DNA of 64,000 bases, taken from Streptomyces regalis. Its GTDB lineage: Bacteria; Actinomycetota; Actinomycetes; Streptomycetales; Streptomycetaceae. Under the pieces are notes generated by a model that was not told the origin of the DNA, ran no database searches, and worked only from the letters and a program-made list of their open reading frames with translations. Position numbers and translations under genes: made by a program. Positions 38,059 to 46,695 of this stretch are shown here, piece after piece (the stretch's first letter is position 1; every line of letters begins with the position of its first letter). The stretch spans positions 1 through 64,000 of the forward strand of contig NZ_LLZG01000047.1 of assembly GCF_001509475.1 (NCBI RefSeq), written 5' to 3'.

Positions 38059-39792
38059 ATGTCCGGTGAGCAGCCGGTCGTCATGCTGGTGCACTCCGAC
38101 CCCTGGAAACGACTCGAGCTGTCCAGGGAGCTGGAGACGTGGTACGGCGGCGGCCTGGAGATCGTGGCGGCCTCCGACGGCGAGGACGCCCGGGCAGCAC
38201 TGAAGAGGGTCAAAGACTCCCGACAGCGCCTCGCCATCGTGGTCAGCGCGGACAAGCTGACCGACGGCGACGGAAGCACATTCTTGGGCGAGGTGCACGA
38301 CTCCTTTCCGGATGCCGAGCTGGCGTTGCTGTCAGCGAAAGGAAAGGCGGCCAAGGACGGAATTTCCTTTGTTCCGGAGGCGCTTGTCCCCTTCCTGAAA
38401 TCCATTGAAGAGTTGTTCTTCGACTGGCATCCGGCCCTCCCCGAGGTCGAGGTGACCGGCGACGCGACCACCGAGCGGGCCTACCAGCTCAGACGATTCC
38501 TCCTCCTCAATGGCGTCCTTTACCGCTGGGACGACCAGAAGGTCGCCGACATCACGGTGAAGGTCTCCGGAAAAACACTGGTCAATCCGACGCTGAGCCG
38601 GTTGTCCCGGGAACTGAAACTCATTCCGGAAGCCCGACACCGCCTCGACCACCCCTATGATCTCGTGGTCGTGGGCGGGGGGCCGGCAGGGATGTCCGCG
38701 GCGGTGAATGCCGCTGCGATCGGTCTGACCGTTCTGGTCATCGAGAACGAGGCACCCGGCGGCGAGGCGGTGACCAGTATCAATGTCATCGAGAACTATC
38801 TTGGATTCCCCGAGGGAATCCTCGGGTCCCGGCTCGCGCAATCGGCGCTGCACCAGACGAACCGCCTCATGGTCGACTGGCAGCCCACCCTGACCGCCGG
38901 CCAGCTGCTCATCGACGAGGAAATGGAAGGCCCGGGACACGACGGTCAGCGCGTAAAACTGAATCGCTACAAGATTAAGGTACTGGAAGACAAAGAATAC
39001 AAGGGTGCCGTTTCGGCAGGCATGGTGCTGTTGGCGGGTGGTCAGCGGCCCAATGTGCAGGGCGGGGAGAACGAGGGGTCCTTCCGCAACAGGGGCGTGT
39101 ACTACACCGTACTGCCGAACGATGCGCCGCGTGAAAAGGGAAAGAACGTGGTCATCGTCGGCGGCGGGGATTCGGCCGGTCAGGCCGCCTTGCTTCTCGA
39201 CAAGCACGGGGCACACGTGACCATGGTCATCCGGAAGAAGCTGAGAGACAGGATGGCCGGTGCGCTGGCTGACCAGATCTGTTTCACCAAATCTATCGCG
39301 GTCCTGGAGAATTCCAAGGTGATCAAGTACGTCGGCGCCCAGGGCGACGAGAAGCGGCTAGCGCAAGTGGACATCGCGGACACGGGGAAGAAAGTGCTGC
39401 GGGCAACAGTCAACGCGACCTCCGTCTACGTTCTGATCGGGGGCAGTCCGAACACGGAATGGCTGGATCGCATCGGATTCACACAGAAGAAGATCGACAA
39501 AGACAAGGGTGGATACATCAAGACCGATGTCTACCTGGACGCCAAGAAACTGGAGAGAAACCCGCTGTCCTTCGAGACCAGCCTGCCCGGCGTCTTCGCG
39601 GCCGGCGACACCCGGATCGGATCGCTGCGGCGGGTGGGACAGGCGGTCGGGCAGGGCGCCGCGGCGGTGGCCTCCATGGACAGCTACCTGAAGAAGAACG
39701 CGGTCAAGGTACTGGCCGACCAAGCCAGCCCGGCGTGGTGGCACTACCGAAACATGGCCTACCTCTGGCTGGGCCCGACCGCCGAGCACTGA
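38059..39792 (+). CDS. Response-regulator / thioredoxin-reductase-like fused flavoprotein
   Basis: A 577-residue protein. Residues 1-125 form a receiver-like domain (VMLVHSDPWKRLELSRELE; Asp in VVSADKL). Residues about 135-195 look like a glutaredoxin-type domain without its Cys pair (TTERAYQLRRFLLLNGVLYR). Residues 200-560 form a two-dinucleotide-fold flavoprotein (YDLVVVGGGPAGMSAAVNAA, ENYLGFPEGILGSRLAQ, NVVIVGGGDSAGQAALLLD, GVFAAGDTRIGSLRRVGQ). The CxxC of thioredoxin reductase is absent, as in known fused response-regulator/TrxR-like proteins, so disulfide chemistry is unlikely. It heads an operon (gap 31 bases) with sugar-acting enzymes and may supply or sense redox state. Function is inferred only from folds. 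Confidence 0.8.
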   Translation: MSGEQPVVMLVHSDPWKRLELSRELETWYGGGLEIVAASDGEDARAALKRVKDSRQRLAIVVSADKLTDGDGSTFLGEVHDSFPDAELALLSAKGKAAKDGISFVPEALVPFLKSIEELFFDWHPALPEVEVTGDATTERAYQLRRFLLLNGVLYRWDDQKVADITVKVSGKTLVNPTLSRLSRELKLIPEARHRLDHPYDLVVVGGGPAGMSAAVNAAAIGLTVLVIENEAPGGEAVTSINVIENYLGFPEGILGSRLAQSALHQTNRLMVDWQPTLTAGQLLIDEEMEGPGHDGQRVKLNRYKIKVLEDKEYKGAVSAGMVLLAGGQRPNVQGGENEGSFRNRGVYYTVLPNDAPREKGKNVVIVGGGDSAGQAALLLDKHGAHVTMVIRKKLRDRMAGALADQICFTKSIAVLENSKVIKYVGAQGDEKRLAQVDIADTGKKVLRATVNATSVYVLIGGSPNTEWLDRIGFTQKKIDKDKGGYIKTDVYLDAKKLERNPLSFETSLPGVFAAGDTRIGSLRRVGQAVGQGAAAVASMDSYLKKNAVKVLADQASPAWWHYRNMAYLWLGPTAEH

Positions 39793-39823
39793 GAACACAC
39801 AGCACCGGAAGGAGTGTTTTGCC

Positions 39824-41515
39824 ATGGCCGAGTACAAGGGCTTTGACACCCTGATCATCGGTTCCGGCCCAGTAGGGTGTGCCTTTGCCCGCAAGCTGGT
39901 GAAGGCGGGCAAGAAGGTCCTGATGATCGAAGCCGGGGCCCAGCTGTCCCAGAACTACGGGGAGCACCTGAAGAACAGCTTCTTGTACCAGCGGAATGTC
40001 GACCTCTTCGCCTCGGTGATCCGCGGCCATCTGCACCCGCTCTCGGTCTCCACCCGCAATGACCCCATGGTCACCCTGGACGCTTCGTCCTACCGTTATG
40101 ACCCGGAGGACTACCCGGGCTTCATCCTCAACAACCAGAACCCGGAACAGCGGGAGAGGGACAACCTCGGGGCGGCGGCGACCACTTACGCGGTGGGTGG
40201 CATGGCGACCCACTGGACCTGCGCCCTGCCGGAATTCCATCCGTCCCTGGAGCGGAGCTGGGATGACGGGAAGACCGTCCACGATTATCCCATCAACGAC
40301 ACCAGGATGAAGACTCTGTACGCCGAGTCCACGGCCCTGTTCAATCGCAAAACCAGCGTTTTCCAGGGGTCGACGCGTCACCAGCTGGTGAAGAAGATCC
40401 TGCGGGACGCGGGATTTCCGATCGAAGAGCTTCCGCTCTCGGTCGAGAGCCGGGCCGACGACTCGAGGATGGTCAAGTGGGGTGCCGCCAACACCGTCCT
40501 GGGCGATCTCGCCAAGCCCGGGGCCTCCGAGAACTTCAAGCTCCTTCCGGACCACCAGTGCACGCGGCTTGTGCTCAATGCCGAGAAAACGAAGGTGGAG
40601 GGCGTCAAGGTGCGCAACCTGCGCAACCTGAATGAGACGGTGTCCATCCCCGACATCAAGCGGTACATCGTGGCCTGTGGCGCGGTGCTCACCCCGCAGT
40701 TGCTGCACGTCTCCGGACTGAGCGAGAAACTTCCCGCCCTCGGGCGGTACTTGACCGAACAGCCGATGGCCTTCTGCCAGGTGGTGCTCAGGCAGGAGTA
40801 CATCGACAATCTGGAGAAGCTGCTGCGAGAGGTGACCGGAACCGACAAGGAACACGCCGAGAAGGCGGCAAAGCGGGTGGAGGACTACCGAAAAAAGCAG
40901 TTGGAGATCGTCAAGAGGAATCAGAGCAAGTCCGTCCGGGACCCTGCGGACCCCCTCCCGATCCCCAAGTACGAGCTGGAGCCCAACCTCACCATCGCCG
41001 CTTCACCGACCAGGCCTTGGCACTGCCAGATCCACCGCGACGCCTTCAGCTATGGCGCCGTTCCGCCGAGCGTCGACACCCGTCTCATCGTGGACCTGCG
41101 CTGGTTCGGCATGTCCCGCCCCCGGGAGAGCAACTGGGTGGAGTTCAGCAAGACCGTCAAGGACACCTTTGACATGCCGCAGCCGACCTTCCACTTCCAG
41201 CTCGACGACCAGGAGCGCCAGTGGGCCGGCGAGATGATGGCCGACATGATGCGGGTCGCCTCCTATCTGGGCGGCTTCATGCCCGGATCGGAACCGCAAT
41301 TCCTCGCTCCCGGGCTTCCGCTGCACATCGGCGGGACCACGCGCATGGGCACATCCAAAGACACCAGCGTGGTCAACCCTGAGTCGCAGGTGTGGGGCAT
41401 CGAGAACCTCTGGCTCGGCGGCAACGGGCTGCACCCGTTCGGCAATGCCGGAAACCCCACGCACACCAGCGTGGCCATGGCCATTCACGCGGTCGAGAAG
41501 ATGCCGAAGAACTAG
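39824..41515 (+). CDS. GMC oxidoreductase, pyranose 2-oxidase-like
   Basis: A 563-residue FAD enzyme of the glucose-methanol-choline family. The dinucleotide fold is DTLIIGSGPVGCAFARKL. AVGGMATHWTCALPEFHP carries the His that in pyranose 2-oxidase is covalently bound to FAD, in the same THWTCA context. The C-terminal active-site region has LHIGGTTRMGTSKDTSV and the His/Asn pair in LHPFGNAGNPTHTSVAMA. Bacterial relatives oxidise free sugars or the 3-position of C- and O-glycosides. ATG at 39824 has AAGGAG upstream. It is second in the operon, 20 bases before the TIM-barrel gene, so its keto-sugar product is probably the substrate of the next enzymes. Confidence 0.85.
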   Translation: MAEYKGFDTLIIGSGPVGCAFARKLVKAGKKVLMIEAGAQLSQNYGEHLKNSFLYQRNVDLFASVIRGHLHPLSVSTRNDPMVTLDASSYRYDPEDYPGFILNNQNPEQRERDNLGAAATTYAVGGMATHWTCALPEFHPSLERSWDDGKTVHDYPINDTRMKTLYAESTALFNRKTSVFQGSTRHQLVKKILRDAGFPIEELPLSVESRADDSRMVKWGAANTVLGDLAKPGASENFKLLPDHQCTRLVLNAEKTKVEGVKVRNLRNLNETVSIPDIKRYIVACGAVLTPQLLHVSGLSEKLPALGRYLTEQPMAFCQVVLRQEYIDNLEKLLREVTGTDKEHAEKAAKRVEDYRKKQLEIVKRNQSKSVRDPADPLPIPKYELEPNLTIAASPTRPWHCQIHRDAFSYGAVPPSVDTRLIVDLRWFGMSRPRESNWVEFSKTVKDTFDMPQPTFHFQLDDQERQWAGEMMADMMRVASYLGGFMPGSEPQFLAPGLPLHIGGTTRMGTSKDTSVVNPESQVWGIENLWLGGNGLHPFGNAGNPTHTSVAMAIHAVEKMPKN

Positions 41516-41534
41516 GAAGAACAAGGAGAGAGTC

Positions 41535-42470
41535 ATGGTGGATCAGGTGAAGCTGAACGTCAAAATCGGGATCACTCCCACCTGTTGGCGGAACGCGGAC
41601 TTCGAGGAGATCGGGAAGTCCATCAAGCCGCAACAGATCGTCAAGGAAATCAAGGAGGCCGGGTATCTGGGGTGCAGTCTGGCCCCTTATTTTCCGGGGA
41701 ACAAAGCCAAATTGGACGAGCTTCTGGGGCAAAACCTGGTCATCACCGAGCCTTGGGTAGGAACCCTGTTCACCCAGGACGGCGGGCTGAAGAAGACCAT
41801 CGACGAGTTCCGGAAGAACCTGGAATTCTGGAAGCAGATGGGCGTACGCCGGATCGGCGCCGCGGAGATGGGAGGCGCAGTCCATCTCCGTGAGATTGGC
41901 ATCAACAAGCGGCCGAAGTTCTCCGCGGGGCAGTGGGACAGCCTGATCACCGGACTCAATACGCTGGGTGCCGAGGCCACCGAGAGGGGCATCCAGCTCT
42001 GCTATCACCCGCATATGGGCACCGGAGTGCAGACCCAGCAGGAGATGGACCGCGTCATGTGCGCCACCAATGCCAAAGACGTCCATCTGCTGCTGGACAC
42101 CGGCCACCTCACCTGGGCCGGAGGCGACCCGGTCGAAGCGGTCCGCCGACACGGGCAGCGCATCAAGCATGTGCACCTGAAGAACGTCCGTAAGACGGTG
42201 CTGGAGAATAAGGCACTTGATCCGGCGAAGACCAGCTTCCAGACATACATCAAGGAAGGAATCTTCACCGTCCCCGGAGACGGGGAAGGAGTGGTCCCTT
42301 TCGACGCCTTCCTCAAGGAGCTGGAGGCGATCAAGTACAACGGGGACTGGCTGGTGGTCGAGGCCGAGCAGGATCCCGACCGGCTGAATAAATTCAACAA
42401 GACGCCGAAGTGGTACGCGGATAAGGCTCGCAAGTTTCTGTCCACCCGCCTGGAGAAGGCAGAGGTGTGA
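41535..42470 (+). CDS. IolE-like sugar isomerase/dehydratase (xylose-isomerase-like TIM barrel)
   Basis: A 311-residue TIM-barrel protein of the AP-endonuclease-2 / xylose-isomerase-like family, nearest in pattern to inosose dehydratase IolE. Motifs: KIGITPTCWRNADFEEIGKS (IolE-type start), CYHPHMGTGVQTQQEMDRVM, VHLLLDTGHLTWAGGDP, KHVHLKNVR, and WLVVEAEQDPDRLNKFNKTP. The Glu, Asp, His and Glu ligands of the metal site are present. Such enzymes dehydrate or isomerise 2-keto polyols, and relatives form the large subunit of C-glycoside deglycosidases that follow a GMC oxidase. ATG at 41535 with AGGAGAG upstream. It overlaps the following propeller gene by 1 base (TGATG). Confidence 0.8.
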   Translation: MVDQVKLNVKIGITPTCWRNADFEEIGKSIKPQQIVKEIKEAGYLGCSLAPYFPGNKAKLDELLGQNLVITEPWVGTLFTQDGGLKKTIDEFRKNLEFWKQMGVRRIGAAEMGGAVHLREIGINKRPKFSAGQWDSLITGLNTLGAEATERGIQLCYHPHMGTGVQTQQEMDRVMCATNAKDVHLLLDTGHLTWAGGDPVEAVRRHGQRIKHVHLKNVRKTVLENKALDPAKTSFQTYIKEGIFTVPGDGEGVVPFDAFLKELEAIKYNGDWLVVEAEQDPDRLNKFNKTPKWYADKARKFLSTRLEKAEV

Positions 42471-43783
42471 TGATCCAGGTGAAGCAGCCTGCGTTCTCGG
42501 ACCCGCAGGTGATCGACGCCAAGCCCGAGGACGGGTACTGGGTCCATGCCATGGACATCGACGGGGACGGGAACACCGATCTCGTGGCATCCGGACTGAC
42601 CAAGGGAAGTGTCGTCTGGTACAAGAACCCGGGCAAGAAGGACCGCACCACTGCCTGGACGAAGCACGAGATCTCGGTCCAGGACAAGGGCGGCGTCAAA
42701 AAGCCCGTGGCCATGGACATCGCCGTCCTGGACGGCAACAGTCATCCTGACATCGCCCTGTGCCATGACTACGGCCAGTGCATGTTCAACTGCGGCAAGG
42801 AAGACGGGAAGATCTCCTGGCTGACCAACCCCGGTAATTCCGGCGGGGCTTGGCAGCGGGAGAAGATCGGAACCCTGGTCGCCACCCACCGGCTCCGGCT
42901 CGGCCACTTCACACCGACAGGAAAGCTGCAGCTCGCGGCCTTCCCGGTGGTCGGTCCGACCGGGGGCAAAAAGGGTGTCGGGGATCCCGCGTTGATCAAG
43001 CTGTACGAGAACTCCTCAGACGGCGAGTGGACTTCGACCGTCATCGACGACCAGAAATTCCGTATCGTCCATGCGATCGTGGCCAGGAAGTTCCCTGGCA
43101 CCCCACGCCCCGATCTCGACTCCTTTATCGTGGCCGGAAAGGAAGGGCTCGCCTGGCTGGGCTACGGCTCCGACGGAAAGTGGGTGCGCAAGCCGATCGG
43201 CTCGGGTGCTACCCCGGCGCAGCAGTCGAGCGAGATCCCTTACGAGTTCCAGGGTACCGGAAACGTCGCCATCGGACGGGTCGGCGGCCAAGAGTACGCC
43301 TGCATGCTGACGGTAGAGCCCTTCCACGGCAATATCCTGGCGGCCTACACCCGGCCCTGGGGGGTCAAGCCCTTCGACCGTCCCTGGAACCGTACCGTGG
43401 TCAGGCAGTTCAAACAGCCGGTGTACGGGAAGGACGGACAGCCCAAGGACGCGGTGGGGCACCATGTGGTCGCGGCCGACTTCGACGGCGATGGCGATGA
43501 CGAGTTCCTTGTCGCGATGCGCGGCCCGGACCCGCAGGGCGTCTTCTACTACAAGTTCAGCCCGGCCGGAAAGGTGTTGATCGAGCAGCAGATCAGCACC
43601 GACTCTGCGGCGCGCATCGCTGTGGCCGACTTCGACCGTGACGGGCGCCTCGACTTCGCCACCACCACCTATGAGACAGAGGGCTACTACAAGGCCGGAA
43701 ACCCCAAGGTGCGGGTCTTCTACAACGACATCACCGGTGCGCACAAGGACGATCCCAAGGCCCCGCCCGGCGCCGACGGCTGA
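42470..43783 (+). CDS. Beta-propeller protein resembling aldos-2-ulose dehydratase N-terminal domain
   Basis: A 437-residue cytoplasmic (no signal peptide) FG-GAP/VCBS-type beta-propeller. Blades carry Ca-binding DxDGDGxxD loops: MDIDGDGNTDLV, ADFDGDGDDEFLVAM and ADFDRDGRLDFATTTY. The stretches DGYWVHAMDIDG, SWLTNPG, HRLRLGHFTPTGKLQ, FHGNILAAYTRPWG and RIAVADFD recall, in the same order, the seven-bladed propeller of fungal aldos-2-ulose dehydratase (Phanerochaete AUDH), which turns glucosone or anhydrofructose into pyranone products. The fungal enzyme has an additional cupin-type half that is missing here. Start ATG 42470 overlaps the upstream stop (TGATG); GTG 42467 is possible. Identification is from memory of the family and needs a search. 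Confidence 0.6.
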   Translation: MIQVKQPAFSDPQVIDAKPEDGYWVHAMDIDGDGNTDLVASGLTKGSVVWYKNPGKKDRTTAWTKHEISVQDKGGVKKPVAMDIAVLDGNSHPDIALCHDYGQCMFNCGKEDGKISWLTNPGNSGGAWQREKIGTLVATHRLRLGHFTPTGKLQLAAFPVVGPTGGKKGVGDPALIKLYENSSDGEWTSTVIDDQKFRIVHAIVARKFPGTPRPDLDSFIVAGKEGLAWLGYGSDGKWVRKPIGSGATPAQQSSEIPYEFQGTGNVAIGRVGGQEYACMLTVEPFHGNILAAYTRPWGVKPFDRPWNRTVVRQFKQPVYGKDGQPKDAVGHHVVAADFDGDGDDEFLVAMRGPDPQGVFYYKFSPAGKVLIEQQISTDSAARIAVADFDRDGRLDFATTTYETEGYYKAGNPKVRVFYNDITGAHKDDPKAPPGADG

Positions 43784-43884
43784 TCTTCAGTCGACGGCCG
43801 GACCGGTCGTACGAGCCGTTCGCCCCGGGCGCCCCTACGAGGAGCGCACTCGGCGCACTTCGCCTGCCCGTGCGCTCCGGAACG

Positions 43885-43906
43885 CCTCCCCGTTCCAGTG
43901 GGGAGG
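43885..43906 (+). terminator. Hairpin terminator of the sugar-oxidase operon
   Basis: CCTCCCC (43885-43891) pairs with GGGGAGG (43900-43906) around an 8-base loop, about 100 bases behind the operon's last stop. The rest of 43784-44140 shows no gene. Confidence 0.5.
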
Positions 43907-44140
43907 GCACCTTATACCTCCTACGCTTCCCCTCCAGGAAGTCGCGACCTCCACCCGTGACGCAACCAGCGACCATCGAGCGTCCTTCGCGATAAGGCGG
44001 CTAAATCAGGTCATTTTCGCGGGACCTGCACGGGACCGCGCGCCTAACTTCGCGCTCTCGCGGAGTGGACCGTCCGACAGGTGATCAGGTAAGCGAAAAG
44101 TTTCCCTGACCATCGGCAATGAGGATTGTCGAGATCCTTG

Positions 44141-44539
44141 TTCCCGCCGTCGCCGGACACCACGTTCGCCGGATCGCACAATGGCTTCTCGCCGCTGGTG
44201 TTCTGGGACCACCTGGCCAGGCATTCGCACCAGGAGCATTTCAACAAGATCAAGGAGGCACAGCGCCTCACCGAGTTGCTGCTGAGGCAGCTTCAGAACC
44301 TGGAGAGCACCCACGGTCTCGATCTGTGGCCCGCCGGCAGCCCCGGTGTCCTCACCGTCCGGTTCCGCAGACCCAGCGACACTCTGGTCGCCAAGTGGTC
44401 GCTGTCCTGCGAGGACGTTCTGATGAACCCGAAGGATCCCACGAAGCCGGAGAGCTGGCGCAGTGAGGAACCTGCCCGAGGAGTGGACGAGCAGGTGGCA
44501 GCCGGCGTCCTTGTCCCGCGTCCGGGTGAACAGGCCTGA
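44141..44539 (+). pseudogene. Group II PLP decarboxylase, 5'-truncated C-terminal remnant
   Basis: The frame reads PDTTFAGSHNGFSPLVFWDH, HGLDLWPAGSPGVLTVRFRR and LVAKWSLSCEDVLMNP, in line with the C-terminal third of the intact decarboxylase at 10019 (PDTTFAGSRNGFSPVILWDY and so on). Everything before this, including the PLP-lysine motif, is missing, and the last part after MNPKDPTKPESW differs. It is a paralogue, not a recent copy, because many positions differ. Confidence 0.75.
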
Positions 44540-44699
44540 CCTCGGGTATGGCTGTCATCGTTCTGCCGCTGTTGTGGCTTGAGGGGATTGGCAGCCCGGG
44601 GTGACGCGACGACTCGGCCACTCATTGGGGTGCGCGAACTGAATCGCTTCGTATGGACACGTCGGCGAGGTTGTCTGCTGGGACACGTACACGCACGAC

Positions 44700-44800
44700 A
44701 CCTCGGAGGTGACCGTGCCCGAACTGTGGGCCGGTACAGACGCTGGCAAGGCCGAGCATCACTGCACGCTGATCGACAAGGACGCCCTCCACCCGCAGCT
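44700..44800 (+). mobile_element. IS110-family transposase N-terminal remnant
   Basis: The frame reads VPELWAGTDAGKAEHHCTLI followed by DKDALHP, the RuvC-like first motif (ELWAGxDxGKxxHHC) of IS110-family DEDD transposases. The reading loses meaning after about 44800. From there to 44931 nothing is recognised. Confidence 0.55.
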
Positions 44801-44931
44801 GCGCGGTCGGCTCCCGTTCCTCCAACAACTCCACGACCCAAGGCACTTCGGCTCTAGGGACGAGACGACACCGTGTCCCGCCTCTGCCGCACCGCTGCGG
44901 GGGTCATGCCTGGTCGGCGGAAACGCAGCGA

Positions 44932-46458
44932 TCATGTTCGGTAGGACAACGGCTGCTCAGCGGAGTTCGCCTGCTCCCGCAGCCGTTGTTTGTCCGGCTT
45001 GCCCTGGGGGGTCAGGGGGATCTCCGCGCACCAGAACACGGTCGTCGGACGGTGGGCCGGTGCGAGGGCCTGCTCCACCAGGTCACAGGCCTCGGCTGCC
45101 ACCGCCGCGGCGTCGGGGGCGCTGCCGGGCGCCGGGACTAGGAAGGCGCAGACCTCCTCACCGGTCGATGCACTTACCCGGCCCACCACCGCGGCCTGGG
45201 CGACCGCAGGATGCCGGGTCAGGGCCGCCTCCACCGGCAGGCAGTAGACGTTGTTCCCATTGACCATCACCACGTCGACGAGCCGGTCGTCGAGGTGGAG
45301 GTAGCCGTCCGCGTCGATGTGCCCCACATCGCCGGTACGCAGCCAGCCGTCCCGGATCGCGGCAGCGGTCAGGTCGGGGCGTCTCCAGTAGCCGGTCATC
45401 ATCGCCGCTGATCGCGTCCAGACCTCGCCCGTCCGCCCGGCGATCAGCGGCCGCCCGGCCGCTTCGCGCACCTCGACCTCTACCCCGGGGGCCGGCCGCC
45501 CGGCCGAGGAGAGCAGGCTTGGCCGGCCGGCGACGGCGGCCTCGTGGTCCGAGGGGGTGAGGCGGCAGATCACCGCGGACTCGTTCGTCCCGTATCCTTG
45601 CTGCCAGCGGCCTCCCCAGCGGGTCACGGCCTGCCGCAGCCGCTCCGGCAGGATCGGCGCGGCGCCGTACGAGATCACGCTCAGCCCCGGAATCCCGGCG
45701 GCTGTTTCGGGATCGTCCAGCAGGCGGTAGACCATCCCCGGCATCAGGTACGTCGATACGGGCCTCAGCCGCCGACAGGCGGCCGCGAACTCCCGCGGCT
45801 CGAAGGCGGCCAGTACCTCCGTACGGCCGCCGCAGCGCAGCTGCTCCAGGGTGCGTCCGCCGGCGCGCTGGGCCAGCGAGGTGACGGAAACGTATGTCAA
45901 CGGCTCCCCGGATTCGCGGCTGCCGCGGCCGTCGGCCCGGGCGGCGAGCGCCCGGTACGTGGACGCAATGCCCTTGGGTACGCCGGTAGTACCGCCGGTG
46001 TAGGTCACCCGGGCCACGTCGTCCTCCCGCGCCGCCACGGGCAGCGCCACCGCCTCCCGGCTGGCGGCCGCCCCCAGCAGCTCGTCCAGTCCGAGCCTGG
46101 CCGCCCCGGTGTCCGGGACCGGCATGTCGTGCACCACGAGGCGGGGCTGGCAGTCCCGCAGCACGAAGTCCACCCCGTAGGTGTACGGATGGACGACGAT
46201 CTGGGTCAGCCGGGCCCCCAGCAGATGTGCCGCCAGCCGCACCTGGAGCACCTCCGGCCGGTTGCCGCCGAAGACGCAGGCGAGCCCGGCCCCCCGGCAG
46301 ACCCCGCGCTCGGCCAGCTCGCCGGCCAGCCGGTACACGAGGTCCAACAGCTCGGAGAAGTCCAGCACGCGGTCCCCGGCACCGAGCGCCGGTCGGCCCG
46401 CGTACCGCTCCAACGCCCCGACCAGATCGGCGACATACCGTGCGACCGTTTCCATCAT
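44932..46458 (-). CDS. AMP-forming acyl ligase (ANL superfamily)
   Basis: A 508-residue adenylate-forming enzyme that activates a carboxylic acid. Motifs: RVTYTGGTTGVPKGIASTYR (P-loop), GYGTNESAVICRL (A5, with Asn in place of the more common Thr), GEVWTRSAAMMTGYWRRPD, GWLRTGDVGHIDADGYLHLDD, and the C-terminal catalytic lysine in TPQGKPDKQRLRE. The substrate cannot be assigned; it lacks a carrier domain. ATG at 46458 is directly behind GCGAGGAG. It is 237 bases downstream of the cupin gene on the same strand, so the two may form one unit; the gap shows no gene. Confidence 0.85.
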   Translation of the reverse strand: MMETVARYVADLVGALERYAGRPALGAGDRVLDFSELLDLVYRLAGELAERGVCRGAGLACVFGGNRPEVLQVRLAAHLLGARLTQIVVHPYTYGVDFVLRDCQPRLVVHDMPVPDTGAARLGLDELLGAAASREAVALPVAAREDDVARVTYTGGTTGVPKGIASTYRALAARADGRGSRESGEPLTYVSVTSLAQRAGGRTLEQLRCGGRTEVLAAFEPREFAAACRRLRPVSTYLMPGMVYRLLDDPETAAGIPGLSVISYGAAPILPERLRQAVTRWGGRWQQGYGTNESAVICRLTPSDHEAAVAGRPSLLSSAGRPAPGVEVEVREAAGRPLIAGRTGEVWTRSAAMMTGYWRRPDLTAAAIRDGWLRTGDVGHIDADGYLHLDDRLVDVVMVNGNNVYCLPVEAALTRHPAVAQAAVVGRVSASTGEEVCAFLVPAPGSAPDAAAVAAEACDLVEQALAPAHRPTTVFWCAEIPLTPQGKPDKQRLREQANSAEQPLSYRT

Positions 46459-46695
46459 CTCCTCGCGAGTGGAGGCGACCGTACAAGCTCAGCCCTTGTT
46501 CCGCCCGTCGGCTGGCCGGCCAGCCGGTGCACCGCACGCTGTTGCAGCGGCACGGTGTTGACGCGTCCTGTACCCGGCCGACCATGGGCGGCATGAGGGA
46601 CGTATCCCGAGCACTCTCGTTCAGCTCCATGGCCGCTGGGCCCGGGCGGGATCAGCGGCCGTCCCCGCCCGGGCTACTGCCATCGATCGAGTGCG

